From QHXQ01 sp045807745 (lineage in GTDB: Bacteria; Acidobacteriota; Blastocatellia; Pyrinomonadales; Pyrinomonadaceae): a stretch of DNA of 64,000 bases. Numbering within the stretch: the stretch's first letter is position 1; every line of letters begins with the position of its first letter. The DNA lies in NCBI GenBank assembly GCA_045807745.1, contig JBJMGT010000025.1:20041-84040 (forward strand), in the 5' to 3' direction. The position numbers were made by a program, and so were the translations under genes. Shown piece by piece: positions 8,286-16,591 of the stretch. The notes under the pieces are model-generated. The model saw only the letters and a program-made list of their open reading frames with translations. It was not told the origin of the DNA and ran no database searches.

Positions 8286-8776
8286 AGGCAAAGTCCCAAG
8301 TTCAAAGTCTCAAGTCTCATGTCTGGGAGCGTAGTGCGGACATTGGCCATGAGACTTGGGACTTGGGACATGAAACTTTGGACTTGGGACACGTTCTTTC
8401 TTGGGCTGAGGTGCAGCGCACGCACCGCATACGCAACGGCGTCTATCAACGCAACGGCCGGCTCGTCTCTCTACTCACAGACTTCGGGCGCATCAACCCC
8501 TGTTATCCCGACCGACACGCCACTGGCGACCCGGACACGATCATCTACACCGGCGCGGGTCGGCATGGCGACCAACATCTTAGCCCGGCGAACCGCGCGC
8601 TCCTCGCCGCGATTGAGAGCGGGCACGCTGTCCCGCTTTTCAACAAGCTCGCACTCGGTCGCTGGCAGCACATGGGGCACTGGCGCGTCACAAATGCCCG
8701 GCACGAGTTCGACGCGGATGAGCAGCGCATGCTCTGGCGGTTTACGCTGAAAAAAGCAGTGACGAGCGGCGCGTGA
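8282..8776 (+). CDS. Orphan SRA-like (ScoMcrA-type) domain protein
   Basis: The core from about residue 42 reads EVQRTHRIRNGVYQRNGRLV, then IIYTGAGRHGDQHLSPANRA and GHAVPLFNK, ending near MLWRFTLKKA. This matches my memory of the SRA-like domain of ScoMcrA-type modification-dependent nucleases (YTGEGQxGDM, NxAI and LF motifs), which reads modified bases. No HNH or other nuclease domain is attached, so the function here is unknown. The ATG overlaps purQ (ATGA). Codons 4-36 are made of a heptad repeat (8291-8390), and the last codons and stop also lie in a repeat (8756-8836). A GTG at 8411 would exclude the first repeat and may be the true start. Assignment rests on motif recall and needs a profile search. 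Confidence 0.62.
   Translation: MKAKSQVQSLKSHVWERSADIGHETWDLGHETLDLGHVLSWAEVQRTHRIRNGVYQRNGRLVSLLTDFGRINPCYPDRHATGDPDTIIYTGAGRHGDQHLSPANRALLAAIESGHAVPLFNKLALGRWQHMGHWRVTNARHEFDADEQRMLWRFTLKKAVTSGA
8291..8390. repeat. Heptad hairpin element (unit ACTTGGG)
   Basis: The left part 8291-8323 carries AAGTCCC/AAGTCTC-type units, and 8348-8390 carries the reverse-complement units GAGACTT and GGGACTT. The right side is longer than the left. It starts five bases after the purQ stop and is read through as N-terminal codons of the SRA-like gene. The unit is nearly the same as in the element at 58799-58908. Confidence 0.82.
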
Positions 8777-8836
8777 CGAGTGACGAGCAACAGACAGATT
8801 CTGGCTCGTCACTTGTCACTTGTCACTCGTCACTGC
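8756..8836. repeat. Heptad hairpin element (unit GTGACGA)
   Basis: Arms 8756-8788 and 8804-8836 are 33 bases each with about five mismatches and a 15-base loop. They consist of GTGACGA/GTGACAA heptads. The left arm contains the last codons and stop (8774-8776) of the SRA-like gene. The same unit recurs at 27011-27085 and as a half-element at 53829. Confidence 0.88.
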
Positions 8837-8892
8837 TTTATGTAAGCTTGCATCTTCCCGTAGCCACCCTGATTTGAAGGAGTGTATCTGAG

Positions 8893-9501
8893 ATGAAAAA
8901 GCAACACGTAATCGCTCTGACCCTCGTTATCGCTTGCTCGCTTGTCATGCTGTGCTCGGCCGCACGCGCCGACGTGCCGGCCCCGGTCACAATCGGCGCA
9001 ACCGTCGCGGACTTCACGCTGTCCGACGCCGACGGCGTCGCACACTCGCTCGCCTCTTTGAAGGGCAAGAACGGCACGGTCTTGATCTTCATCGCGACGA
9101 AGTGCCCGGTCTCAAACGGCTACAACGAGCGGATGGAGAAGTTGGCCGCGGACTACAAGGCGCGCGGCATCAACGTCATCGGCATCAATGCGAACGTGAC
9201 CGAGCCAGCGGCCGAGGTGAAGTCGCACGCGGCCGAGAAGCATCTGACGTTCACGATCCTGAAAGACGAAGGCAGTAAGATCGCCGACCGGCTCGGCGCG
9301 GAGCGCACACCCGAAGTCTTCTTCCTCGACGCCGGCAACAAGCTCGTCTATCACGGGCGGATCGACAACGCTCAGAACGCTGAGAGCGTGACCGCCAACG
9401 ACCTGCGCGACGCGCTCGACGCCGCGCTGGCCGGCAAACCCATCGCCAAAACTGAAGCGAAAGCTTTCGGCTGCTCGATCAAACGCGCCGCCGCGCAATG
9501 A
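8893..9501 (+). CDS. Secreted thioredoxin-fold protein (AhpC/TSA-redoxin type)
   Basis: The 202-residue protein has a signal peptide (LVIACSLVMLCSAARA) followed by a redoxin domain: VADFTLSDADGVAHSLAS, IFIATKCPVSNGYNERM, and GAERTPEVFFLD with the cis-proline. The active site has only one cysteine (TKCPVSN), as in peroxiredoxin-like or Sco-like members. The tail FGCSIKRA has a second cysteine often kept in this family. It probably acts in the periplasm in redox or metal handling. GAAGGAG gives a good ribosome site. The stop overlaps the ATG of the next TlpA-like gene (ATGA), so the two form an operon. Confidence 0.85.
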   Translation: MKKQHVIALTLVIACSLVMLCSAARADVPAPVTIGATVADFTLSDADGVAHSLASLKGKNGTVLIFIATKCPVSNGYNERMEKLAADYKARGINVIGINANVTEPAAEVKSHAAEKHLTFTILKDEGSKIADRLGAERTPEVFFLDAGNKLVYHGRIDNAQNAESVTANDLRDALDAALAGKPIAKTEAKAFGCSIKRAAAQ

Positions 9502-10109
9502 GACAACGCCGCACTTTAATCGCGCTCGTCTGCTGTGCCGCCGCAGTGCTGTCGTTCAACCGGGCGGGCATAGTTGAGGCGCGTGCCGACGGCGTCGGTC
9601 GGAGCGGCACGCGCGCGCCCCACAAACGCAAGCCACGCCCGGCGCGCGCACTGCCGCCGCTTATGTCGCCTATCAGCTTGCTCGACGCGGCGGGCGTCAA
9701 GCAGTTGCTCGCGCGCGGGACAGCGCCGCATGACGGGCCGCTGCTCGTCAACTTCTGGGCCACGTGGTGCGAGCCTTGTCGCGAAGAGTTTCCAGACCTC
9801 GTCAAGATCGATGCCGACTATCGCGCGCGCGGACTAGAGTTCGCCGCCATCTCGGTTGACGACCCCGGCGAATTGACCAAGGGCGTGCCGAAGTTCCTGC
9901 GCGAGATGCATGCGCAGATGCCGGCTTACGTCCTGAACGTGCCCGACTCCGAGCCGGTCATCAACTCGGTCGATCCCACTTGGGGCGGCGAGTTGCCCGC
10001 GACCTTTCTGTTCGACCGGCATGGTCAAATCGTTTTCCAACACAAGGGGCGCATCAACCCGACCGAACTGCGTACCGCCATTGAGAAAGTGCTGAGTGCT
10101 GAGTCCTGA
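9498..10109 (+). CDS. TlpA/ResA-like periplasmic thiol-disulfide oxidoreductase
   Basis: The 203-residue protein has an N-terminal hydrophobic segment (IALVCCAAAVLSF) and a thioredoxin domain with the dithiol motif NFWATWCEPCREEF at about residues 84-97 and the cis-proline loop GGELPATFLFDRHG. Such proteins reduce or isomerise disulfides in periplasmic partners such as apocytochromes. It is coupled to the preceding redoxin gene by ATGA. The last four codons and the stop (TGA, 10107-10109) lie inside the left arm of the hairpin at 10087-10165, so the native C-terminus may have been replaced by repeat-encoded LSAES. Confidence 0.88.
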   Translation: MRQRRTLIALVCCAAAVLSFNRAGIVEARADGVGRSGTRAPHKRKPRPARALPPLMSPISLLDAAGVKQLLARGTAPHDGPLLVNFWATWCEPCREEFPDLVKIDADYRARGLEFAAISVDDPGELTKGVPKFLREMHAQMPAYVLNVPDSEPVINSVDPTWGGELPATFLFDRHGQIVFQHKGRINPTELRTAIEKVLSAES

Positions 10110-10165
10110 GTGCTGAGTTAAAAACTCTGCTGCACTCAGCACTCAGGACTCAGCACTCAGCACTT
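10087..10165. repeat. Heptad hairpin element with perfect 32-bp arms (GCTGAGT)
   Basis: Arms 10087-10118 and 10134-10165 are identical reverse complements over all 32 bases, with a 15-base loop. The heptads run GCTGAGT, GCTGAGT, CCTGAGT, GCTGAGT. It covers the tlpA-like stop and ends five bases before the purL ATG. The unit is shared with the element at 5938-6011. Confidence 0.95.
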
Positions 10166-10170
10166 CACTT

Positions 10171-12570
10171 ATGGAACTCATCACACCCGAAGTCGTCGCG
10201 GCACATAATCTGACCGAGACCGAATACGCGCGCATCAAGGAGTTGATGGGGCGCGAGCCGACGTTCGTCGAGCTTGGCATCTTCTCGGTGATGTGGTCGG
10301 AGCACTGCTCTTATAAATCCTCGCGCGTGCATCTCAGGCGACTGCCGACGCGCAACGAGCGCGTGGTTGTGCCGCCGGGCGAGAACGCAGGGATTGTGGA
10401 TGTGGGCGACGGTTGGTGCGCCGCATTCAAAGTCGAATCACACAATCATCCTTCGTTCATCGAGCCGTTTCAGGGCGCAGCGACGGGCGTCGGCGGCATC
10501 CTACGCGACATCTTCACGATGGGCGCGCGCCCCGTCGCGGCGATGAACAGTCTGCGCTTCGGCTCACTCGAACACGCGCAGCATGGCCGCCGCAATCGCG
10601 GCTTACTCGCGGGTGTCGTCGCGGGCATCGCGCACTACGGCAACGCGTTCGGCGTGGCGACCGTCGGCGGCGAGGTCATGTTCGACGACGCGTATGCGCT
10701 CAATCCGTTGGTGAATGCGTTTGCGCTAGGGTTAGTGCGCCACGATCAAATCTTCTTTGGGCGCGCAAGCGGCGTCGGCAATCCCGTCCTCTACGTCGGT
10801 GCTAAGACCGGGCGCGACGGCATCCACGGCGCGACGATGGCCTCGGCCGAGTTTGACGACGCGGCAATGGCGAAACGCCCGACCGTGCAGGTGGGCGATC
10901 CCTTCTTGGAAAAACTTCTGCTCGAAGCGTGCCTCGAAGCGATGCGCAGCGGCGCGGTCGCCGGCATACAGGACATGGGCGCGGCCGGTCTCACCTCTTC
11001 GTCGTGCGAAATGGCGGCGCGCGCGGGCACAGGGCTGGAACTTGATCTCACGCTCGTGCCGCAACGCGAACAGGCGATGACGGCTTACGAGATCATGCTC
11101 TCTGAATCGCAGGAGCGCATGCTGATCGTCGCGCACAAGGGGCGCGCGCGGCAGGTCGTGGATATCTTCAAGAACTGGGATTTGGACGCGGTCGTCATCG
11201 GGCGCGTGACCGACACAGGTCACGTACAGATCATGCACCACGAAGGCACGGTCGCAGATATACCCGTCGGCTTTTTGACTGACGAAGCGCCCCTATACGA
11301 AAGACCCATGCGCGCGCTGCAGCCGACGGATGAAAGCGAGCCGAAGGATGAAGATATAACTGTTGGCGGCGGCCTCGATCTCATCTCGCCCGCGCCACCG
11401 ACCGCGCCGGTCTTCGATAGTCAGGAGTCTGGAGTCGAGAGTCTGGAGTCAAAACCGATCGCTGCTTCTGACTCCAGACTCCAGACTCCTGACTCCAGAC
11501 TTGATGATGCCTTATTGCGCTTGCTGGCCGCGCCAAACATCGCGTCGAAGGAATGGGTCTATCGGCAATACGATCACATGGTGCGGACGAACACGGCCGT
11601 GCTGCCCGGCGCGGACGCGGCCATCGTGCGGATCAAGGAGACGCGGCGTGCGCTCGCCATGTGTCTCGACGGCAACGGCCGCTATTGCGCGGCGAATCCG
11701 CGCGAGGGCACGAAACTCATCGTCGCCGAAGCCGCGCGCAACGTCGTGTGCGTCGGCGCGCGCCCCCTTGCCATCACGAACTGTCTGAACTTCGCCTCGC
11801 CCGAACGCCCCGAAGTGATGTGGGCGTTCTCCGAAGTGATCGACGGCATGGCGGAAGCGTGTCGCGCGTTCGATACGCCGGTTATCTCCGGTAACGTGTC
11901 GTTCTACAACGAGACCGAGGGGCGCGGCATCCTGCCGACGCCCGTCATCGGCATGGTGGGCCTCGTCGAAGACGCGCGTCGCATCATCCAGCCCGGCTTC
12001 AAACAGGCGGGCGACGAGATCGCGCTCATCGGCACGACCAATGATGATCTTTCGATCAGCGAATACGCTGCGACCGTCGAAGGCCAAACGACTGACGAGA
12101 TGCTGCGGCGTGGGTGTGTGCCCGCGCTCGATCTGAATTTAGAAAAGGCGGTGCAAGAGACTTGTCTGCGCGCGGCCGAAGAGGGCTTGCTGCGCTCAGC
12201 GCACGACTGCGCCGATGGCGGTCTTGCCGTCACGCTCGCCGAATCGTGCTTCGCCACGCTCAACCGCGCGCGGCTCGGTGCGGACGTGGAACTCACGGGC
12301 GCGCTCGCGCCGGCCGCGCAACTCTTCAGCGAATCGCCCTCGCGCATCGTCGTCAGCTTCGACCCGGCGGCGCGCACACGGCTCACAGAGATCGCCGCCG
12401 CACTCGATTGTCCCTTCGCCGTCATCGGGCGCGTCGGCAGTGCACACTTGCGCATCAGCGTCAACGACGCGCCGGTCGTCGCACGCGACATCGACGAACT
12501 CGAAACCATCTGGCGCACCTCGCTTAGCCAACGTTTGCAGGCCGAAGCCATGGCTGCGGCGGCCGAATAA
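10171..12570 (+). CDS. purL: Phosphoribosylformylglycinamidine synthase subunit PurL, with repeat-encoded insert
   Basis: The 799-residue protein is the ATP-dependent synthetase subunit of FGAM synthase, of the small PurL type that works with PurS and PurQ. Visible motifs include the HCSYKSSR loop (SEHCSYKSSRVHL), VESHNHPSFIEP, GGILRDIFTMGARPVA, and GIQDMGAAGLTSSSCEMA. The C-terminal repeat half has ISGNVSFYNET and AHDCADGGLAVTLAE. It is longer than the usual 740 or so residues, partly because residues 417-443 (DSQESGVESLES onward) are encoded by a heptad hairpin element at 11420-11500 placed in the linker between the two halves. There is no visible ribosome site, since the ATG follows a hairpin arm directly. 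Confidence 0.96.
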   Translation: MELITPEVVAAHNLTETEYARIKELMGREPTFVELGIFSVMWSEHCSYKSSRVHLRRLPTRNERVVVPPGENAGIVDVGDGWCAAFKVESHNHPSFIEPFQGAATGVGGILRDIFTMGARPVAAMNSLRFGSLEHAQHGRRNRGLLAGVVAGIAHYGNAFGVATVGGEVMFDDAYALNPLVNAFALGLVRHDQIFFGRASGVGNPVLYVGAKTGRDGIHGATMASAEFDDAAMAKRPTVQVGDPFLEKLLLEACLEAMRSGAVAGIQDMGAAGLTSSSCEMAARAGTGLELDLTLVPQREQAMTAYEIMLSESQERMLIVAHKGRARQVVDIFKNWDLDAVVIGRVTDTGHVQIMHHEGTVADIPVGFLTDEAPLYERPMRALQPTDESEPKDEDITVGGGLDLISPAPPTAPVFDSQESGVESLESKPIAASDSRLQTPDSRLDDALLRLLAAPNIASKEWVYRQYDHMVRTNTAVLPGADAAIVRIKETRRALAMCLDGNGRYCAANPREGTKLIVAEAARNVVCVGARPLAITNCLNFASPERPEVMWAFSEVIDGMAEACRAFDTPVISGNVSFYNETEGRGILPTPVIGMVGLVEDARRIIQPGFKQAGDEIALIGTTNDDLSISEYAATVEGQTTDEMLRRGCVPALDLNLEKAVQETCLRAAEEGLLRSAHDCADGGLAVTLAESCFATLNRARLGADVELTGALAPAAQLFSESPSRIVVSFDPAARTRLTEIAAALDCPFAVIGRVGSAHLRISVNDAPVVARDIDELETIWRTSLSQRLQAEAMAAAAE
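11420..11500. repeat. Heptad hairpin element inserted in frame within purL (unit TGGAGTC)
   Basis: Arms 11420-11450 and 11470-11500 are 31 bases each with about four mismatches and a 19-base loop. The 81 bases equal 27 codons, so the frame is kept. The unit is TGGAGTC. It codes for a Ser/Glu/Asp/Leu-rich linker between the two PurL halves. Confidence 0.93.
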
Positions 12571-12639
12571 CGACCGCACCTACAGTCCTTCATCCGCGGC
12601 CGACACAGTTCGCGCCCGGAATTGCGAAAGGAGTAAAAC

Positions 12640-13353
12640 ATGAACAAGTGGCGCGCAAGCACGTTCCTGTTGTTTATCTTGCTCTGCCCGACCGCGCTCG
12701 TGGCCCAAACCGACAACGCCGCCCCGCCGGTCAGTACGGTGTTCGCCGTGCTCACGCGGGCCGTCGAGTCGAAGAGTGCGACCGTCGGGCAGGAATTGAT
12801 CTTACGCACGCTCAGCGATGTCGTAGTTGACGGCGTGGTCGTCATTCCCAAAGGTGCACGTCTCTTGGGCCATGTGAAGGAGTCGCGCGTGAAGGGACAG
12901 AACGGGGGGCTAACGGCGCTCTCCATCGTCATGGATCGGGTTGTTAACAAGGACGAGAGCGGGCTGCCCGTGCAGGCGATCATCGCCGCGGTGGCCGCGC
13001 CGCGCAGCAACTCGCTCGCCGACGATCCCACTTACGGCATGATGCACTCCCTCGAACCAAACATGGTCGGGTCCGGCACGTCCGCCACAACTGCGTCGGG
13101 TCAATTGCCCGCGAACAGCAAAGCCGCTTCGACCGCAACAGTGGCGACGGCAGAGATCAAGGGCGGGGCGGATGGGCCGCTGCTGTTGCACAAGGATGCG
13201 CAAGGTGCGGTGGGCTATGAAGGTCTCTCGCTCCAATGGGAATTCGCGTCGCCGCCGCCCGTCACGGTCTTTGTCAGCAAGGGCAAAAATGTAGAGCTAA
13301 AGGCGGGCACGCAGATGCTGTTGCGCATGACCCCGCCGCGTCTGCATCAGTAG
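12640..13353 (+). CDS. Secreted hypothetical protein with VirB10/TrbI-like segment
   Basis: The 237-residue protein has a signal peptide (MNKWRASTFLLFILLCPTAL, cleavage near VAQ). The body begins with VFAVLTRAVESKSATVGQEL and contains VVIPKGARLLGHVKE, a pattern like the barrel of TrbI/VirB10 proteins where a value is set by a pre-defined string of loops. This resemblance is loose and no secretion system is nearby. The C-terminus ends GTQMLLRMTPP. It lies 69 bases after purL with GAAAGGAG at a good distance, and no partner is evident. Function is unknown. Confidence 0.72.
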   Translation: MNKWRASTFLLFILLCPTALVAQTDNAAPPVSTVFAVLTRAVESKSATVGQELILRTLSDVVVDGVVVIPKGARLLGHVKESRVKGQNGGLTALSIVMDRVVNKDESGLPVQAIIAAVAAPRSNSLADDPTYGMMHSLEPNMVGSGTSATTASGQLPANSKAASTATVATAEIKGGADGPLLLHKDAQGAVGYEGLSLQWEFASPPPVTVFVSKGKNVELKAGTQMLLRMTPPRLHQ

Positions 13354-13446
13354 ACCGGCCGTTACCGCCGGACTGCGCCGTATCGCGTCGGCTCCATTGG
13401 CCGGAGCTACCGTCGCCGAGCGCCTGCCGCCGGACTCCTTACATAT

Positions 13447-14346
13447 ATGCCAGCGCGCATCATTCACAACCAGCGCCTGCTCGAAGCTGATAGTGCGCGC
13501 CTGCTCGCGTTGACGGCCGCCGCGCTCGCGGGACGCGGTGTGTTCACGACGGTCGCCGTGCACGGCGGGCGCGCGTTTCTGTGGCCGCAGCATTGGGCGC
13601 GGCTCATTGAACACGCCGAGCGCACGGGCGTCGAGCACGCAGAGTTTGCTGAGGCGCAGGTCGGCGACGCGCTTGCGCGACTCATCGAAGCGAACAACGT
13701 CGAGCGCGGGTTGGCCCGCGTGACCTTGCTGGCGCGCACGTTGCGCGACCTCGCGGGCGTGCCGGAGGCAACTGAGCAAGCGATAGCAACCGATCTGCTG
13801 ATTACGACAGGCGAGTTAGCGCAGCCCGCGCCGGATGAAGGACTCGCGCTCACGCTCTCGCCCTATCGTGTGAACACATACGCGCCGCTCGTGGGCGTTA
13901 AGAGTGTCAGTTGTCTCGAACAAGTGCTCGCGTGGGAGGAAGCGCGGGCGCGCGACTTTGACGAGGCGGTGTGCTTAAACGAGCGCGGCGAGATCGTGTC
14001 GGCCACACAGGCGAATATCTTTTGGGTCACGAAAGGCACGGCGCACACGCCCGCGCTCTCGACCGGCGCGCTCGCGGGGACGACGCGCGCCTGCGTGCTC
14101 GCGCTCGCCAGTGAGTTGGCGCTGCCTGTGGTCGAAGGCGTCTATGATCTGGCGCACCTTGGCGATGCGGATGAAATCTTTCTCACCTCGGCGCGGCACG
14201 GCGTCGGGCTGGCCACCACCTACGACTTTCATCGTTACACTGTGCCCGCTGGCAGCGTCGCCCTGCGGCTGCGCGAAGCCCTACGTCAGTTGATGCTGCA
14301 AGGGGTGGCTGCGGACGACACAGTGAGAGATAGATATGGGGAATAA
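13447..14346 (+). CDS. Class IV (branched-chain / aminodeoxychorismate lyase type) PLP enzyme
   Basis: The 299-residue protein has the fold-type IV PLP pattern: RGVFTTVAVHGGRAFLW near the N-terminus, the likely Schiff-base lysine at Lys152 in LVGVKSVSCLEQVLAW, and EAVCLNERGEIVSATQANIF before the phosphate-binding GALAGTTRACVL. This fits either 4-amino-4-deoxychorismate lyase (PabC) or a branched-chain/D-amino-acid aminotransferase. Sequence alone does not decide between them, and no pabA or pabB is in the window. The stop is followed 16 bases later by a long inverted repeat. Confidence 0.85.
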   Translation: MPARIIHNQRLLEADSARLLALTAAALAGRGVFTTVAVHGGRAFLWPQHWARLIEHAERTGVEHAEFAEAQVGDALARLIEANNVERGLARVTLLARTLRDLAGVPEATEQAIATDLLITTGELAQPAPDEGLALTLSPYRVNTYAPLVGVKSVSCLEQVLAWEEARARDFDEAVCLNERGEIVSATQANIFWVTKGTAHTPALSTGALAGTTRACVLALASELALPVVEGVYDLAHLGDADEIFLTSARHGVGLATTYDFHRYTVPAGSVALRLREALRQLMLQGVAADDTVRDRYGE

Positions 14347-14362
14347 TGATGCGTCGCAGCCA

Positions 14363-14470
14363 GCCGGGAGCGCGGGGCACCCTACAGCCCGCCAACGAGC
14401 CGTGAGGCGAGTAAGATTGTTTGCGCTTGCAGCGCTTATGGCGAGCTGTAGGGTGCCCCACGCTCCCGGC
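14363..14470. repeat. Long inverted repeat, MITE/REP-like
   Basis: Arms 14363-14388 and 14445-14470 (26 bases each) are reverse complements with one mismatch (one C/T difference). They flank a 56-base centre that itself contains a GC/AT mix (GCGCTTGCAGCGC). The arm reads GCCGGGAGCGCGGGGCACCC at its start. It lacks the heptad structure of the other elements and is probably a separate repeat family. Confidence 0.75.
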
Positions 14471-14497
14471 AAGTAGTTGCTTGCCATAGCAATGGAA

Positions 14498-14535
14498 AGG
14501 GCCGCGCACGTTGAGTTGCGCGGCCCTGTTCTTTG
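14498..14535. terminator. Convergent terminator between aminotransferase and DUF3857 gene
   Basis: Arms 14498-14508 and 14517-14527 form an 11-bp perfect GC-rich stem (AGGGCCGCGCA) with an 8-base loop, followed on the plus strand by GTTCTTTGTC. It lies between convergent genes and can serve both. Confidence 0.65.
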
Positions 14536-14550
14536 TCGATCAGTGAGTTG

Positions 14551-16521
14551 TTATTTTCGCGCGAGCACGACCGGGGCTTGCTCGGCGGCGCGGATGCGCT
14601 CGAAGAAGCCGCGCACGGCGGCGTACTGCTCGACCGGGATTAGGGCGGCGCGTTGGATCATCGTACGCGTGAAGTTGAGTTGCCCGTCCTTGACCGCGTA
14701 GGTCGCGACGTAAGAACCGAAGGGCGTGTCGAGCTTGACCGCGTCGGGCAATTCGTCCACGTCGAATCCGGCGGGCAGTTTGACCTTGACCGTCTCGGTG
14801 TAAGAGAACGGGCTGAGCACGACCGGATGCTTGCGCGTCGCGGCGGTCAGCGTCAAAGACTCGCGCCGCGAGACGATGGCCGGCTTGAAGACGAGCAGAC
14901 GATCCTGCATCAGTTGCCCGTAGCTCTCGGCCGCAAACTCAACGTTGAGGGCGAAGCGCCCCTCGTTGTTGTTGTCTGCCGGCTCAACCTTCGTCACCTT
15001 CGCGCCGGTCGCGCCATTCGTAATCCAGTTTGCAATCATCTGGTTGTATTCAGGGCGCGCCAAGTGATGGAAGCCGGCCCGCTCGGACGCCGCTGCCTGC
15101 CCGATTGAATGCTCGCGCACGGTCGCCGTGATCGAACCGTCCGGCGCGAGACTGACCTCCGCTTGGCGCTCAAGCTGGTTCGCTTCGGGCGGCGTGACGG
15201 GCATACGCATGAGCGTGCCCGTGTCGCCGGCCGCGATGAGCGCAAAGCTGTTCTGCTCGTGTTGGGGCAGATCGCCGACGGGTGTGTCGTCATCGGTCGC
15301 ATCAAAGATGAGCAGGCGGCCGAGTTGCGGGTGTTGCACGACGGACGGGACTTGGGTCGCGTCGCTGACCCGGACGGCTACGATGCAATGGTTGAACTGA
15401 CCAGGCGAAGTCCACTCTTCGCGCACGTAAGTCGGATCGCCCGAACGGATCAAGACCGGGTACGACTGGATGCCGACCACCGTCAGCATCGCACGCATCA
15501 GGTTCGCTTTGTCTTTACAGTCGCCATATTTTTTCGCATATACTTCGGCCGCAGCGTGCGGGCGAAAGCGGCCGATGCCGATCTGGATCGAGATGTATTG
15601 CAGGCTCTGGACGTAGCGCCCGATGGCCTGAATGCGCTCAAGCTCGGTTTTAGCGCCCGCCGTCAACTCGTGCGCCTTGGCCGTCACGGCCGCGTCCGCT
15701 ACTGCCTGCGGGTCGCTCAGCCCGCTGTACCAGCGCGAAACGTCCATCCAAGTTTTGTAGTTGCGCGCGCCGGCCGCGGCCGCCGCATTCGCGGGCGCGT
15801 AGCTGACCGCGATGTGGGCCGCAAGGTTGCGCATGGTCGGGCTGGCCGGCTCGTCTGCGATAGGCGGCAGATCGCGTAGCTCCCACGTGTAGGACGAGCC
15901 GCTCACCGTCGGTTCGAGCTTGTCTCGATTAAAGGTGACGCTCGCCGACTGCCAGCCGGGCGGCAACGTGAGGCTCAGGCGCGACCTGAGCACTGGGATA
16001 TAGCTTTGGAAAAACCATTCGTTCTCATTAAAGTCGGCGCGTTCTTCCTTAACGATCTGATAGCCGAAGACCGCGCCCGGCTCGACATCTTCGCCGGCCT
16101 TGATGCGTTTGACCCGCGCATCGTCATAGACGTTGTTGAGCGCGGCGGCTTCGTCCAGTATTTCGTCTTTGCTGTACCGCTTGATCGTGCCATTAGGCCG
16201 GATGAGCCAAGCGCGCATCTCCCGTACTTTGTCGGTATCGGTGGCATAGACCGTCGAGGCATAGGCATAGCCGCGCCCTTCCCGGTGCAGAATGCGCACG
16301 GCCCAAGTGGTGGTCGTAGTCTGCCGCCCGTCCTCGCCGACTGTAACCGTCGCTTCGTCGTGGAGCACCACGGCATGTACGTCTTTGTCATAAGGCGGGA
16401 CGCTCAGGGCCGCCGCCTGTTGCAGCCAAGCCGGCACATCATCGCCCGCCGCGCGCGTCGTCGCCGTGAGGGCCAACACCACACAGCACAAGCCTATCAT
16501 TCGGTACAGCATTACTTTCAT
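14551..16521 (-). CDS. Secreted DUF3857/transglutaminase-like protein, catalytic triad present
   Basis: The 656-residue protein has a signal peptide (MLYRMIGLCCVVLALTATTR), a DUF3857 domain at about 40-230, and a transglutaminase core at about 250-400. The core shows a Cys in KKYGDCKDKANLM, a His in QFNHCIVAV and an Asp in LLIFDATDDDTP, the normal Cys-His-Asp triad. A beta-rich C-terminal domain follows. Such proteins are widespread in acidobacteria and Bacteroidetes. They are likely periplasmic or outer-surface, but their substrates are unknown. It lies 70 bases downstream of a related gene that lacks the cysteine. Confidence 0.88.
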   Translation of the reverse strand: MKVMLYRMIGLCCVVLALTATTRAAGDDVPAWLQQAAALSVPPYDKDVHAVVLHDEATVTVGEDGRQTTTTTWAVRILHREGRGYAYASTVYATDTDKVREMRAWLIRPNGTIKRYSKDEILDEAAALNNVYDDARVKRIKAGEDVEPGAVFGYQIVKEERADFNENEWFFQSYIPVLRSRLSLTLPPGWQSASVTFNRDKLEPTVSGSSYTWELRDLPPIADEPASPTMRNLAAHIAVSYAPANAAAAAGARNYKTWMDVSRWYSGLSDPQAVADAAVTAKAHELTAGAKTELERIQAIGRYVQSLQYISIQIGIGRFRPHAAAEVYAKKYGDCKDKANLMRAMLTVVGIQSYPVLIRSGDPTYVREEWTSPGQFNHCIVAVRVSDATQVPSVVQHPQLGRLLIFDATDDDTPVGDLPQHEQNSFALIAAGDTGTLMRMPVTPPEANQLERQAEVSLAPDGSITATVREHSIGQAAASERAGFHHLARPEYNQMIANWITNGATGAKVTKVEPADNNNEGRFALNVEFAAESYGQLMQDRLLVFKPAIVSRRESLTLTAATRKHPVVLSPFSYTETVKVKLPAGFDVDELPDAVKLDTPFGSYVATYAVKDGQLNFTRTMIQRAALIPVEQYAAVRGFFERIRAAEQAPVVLARK

Positions 16522-16591
16522 CCTCTAATCGGCAAGTTAAAATTTGTGCCGCTCGGCCCGCCGGCCATGACCACTGACGAGCGCGCAGCCG

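Noticed and set aside
11904..13031. 375-codon minus-strand frame across the purL end
   Set aside because: It spans two plus-strand genes and is a Ser/Arg/Thr-rich antisense frame.
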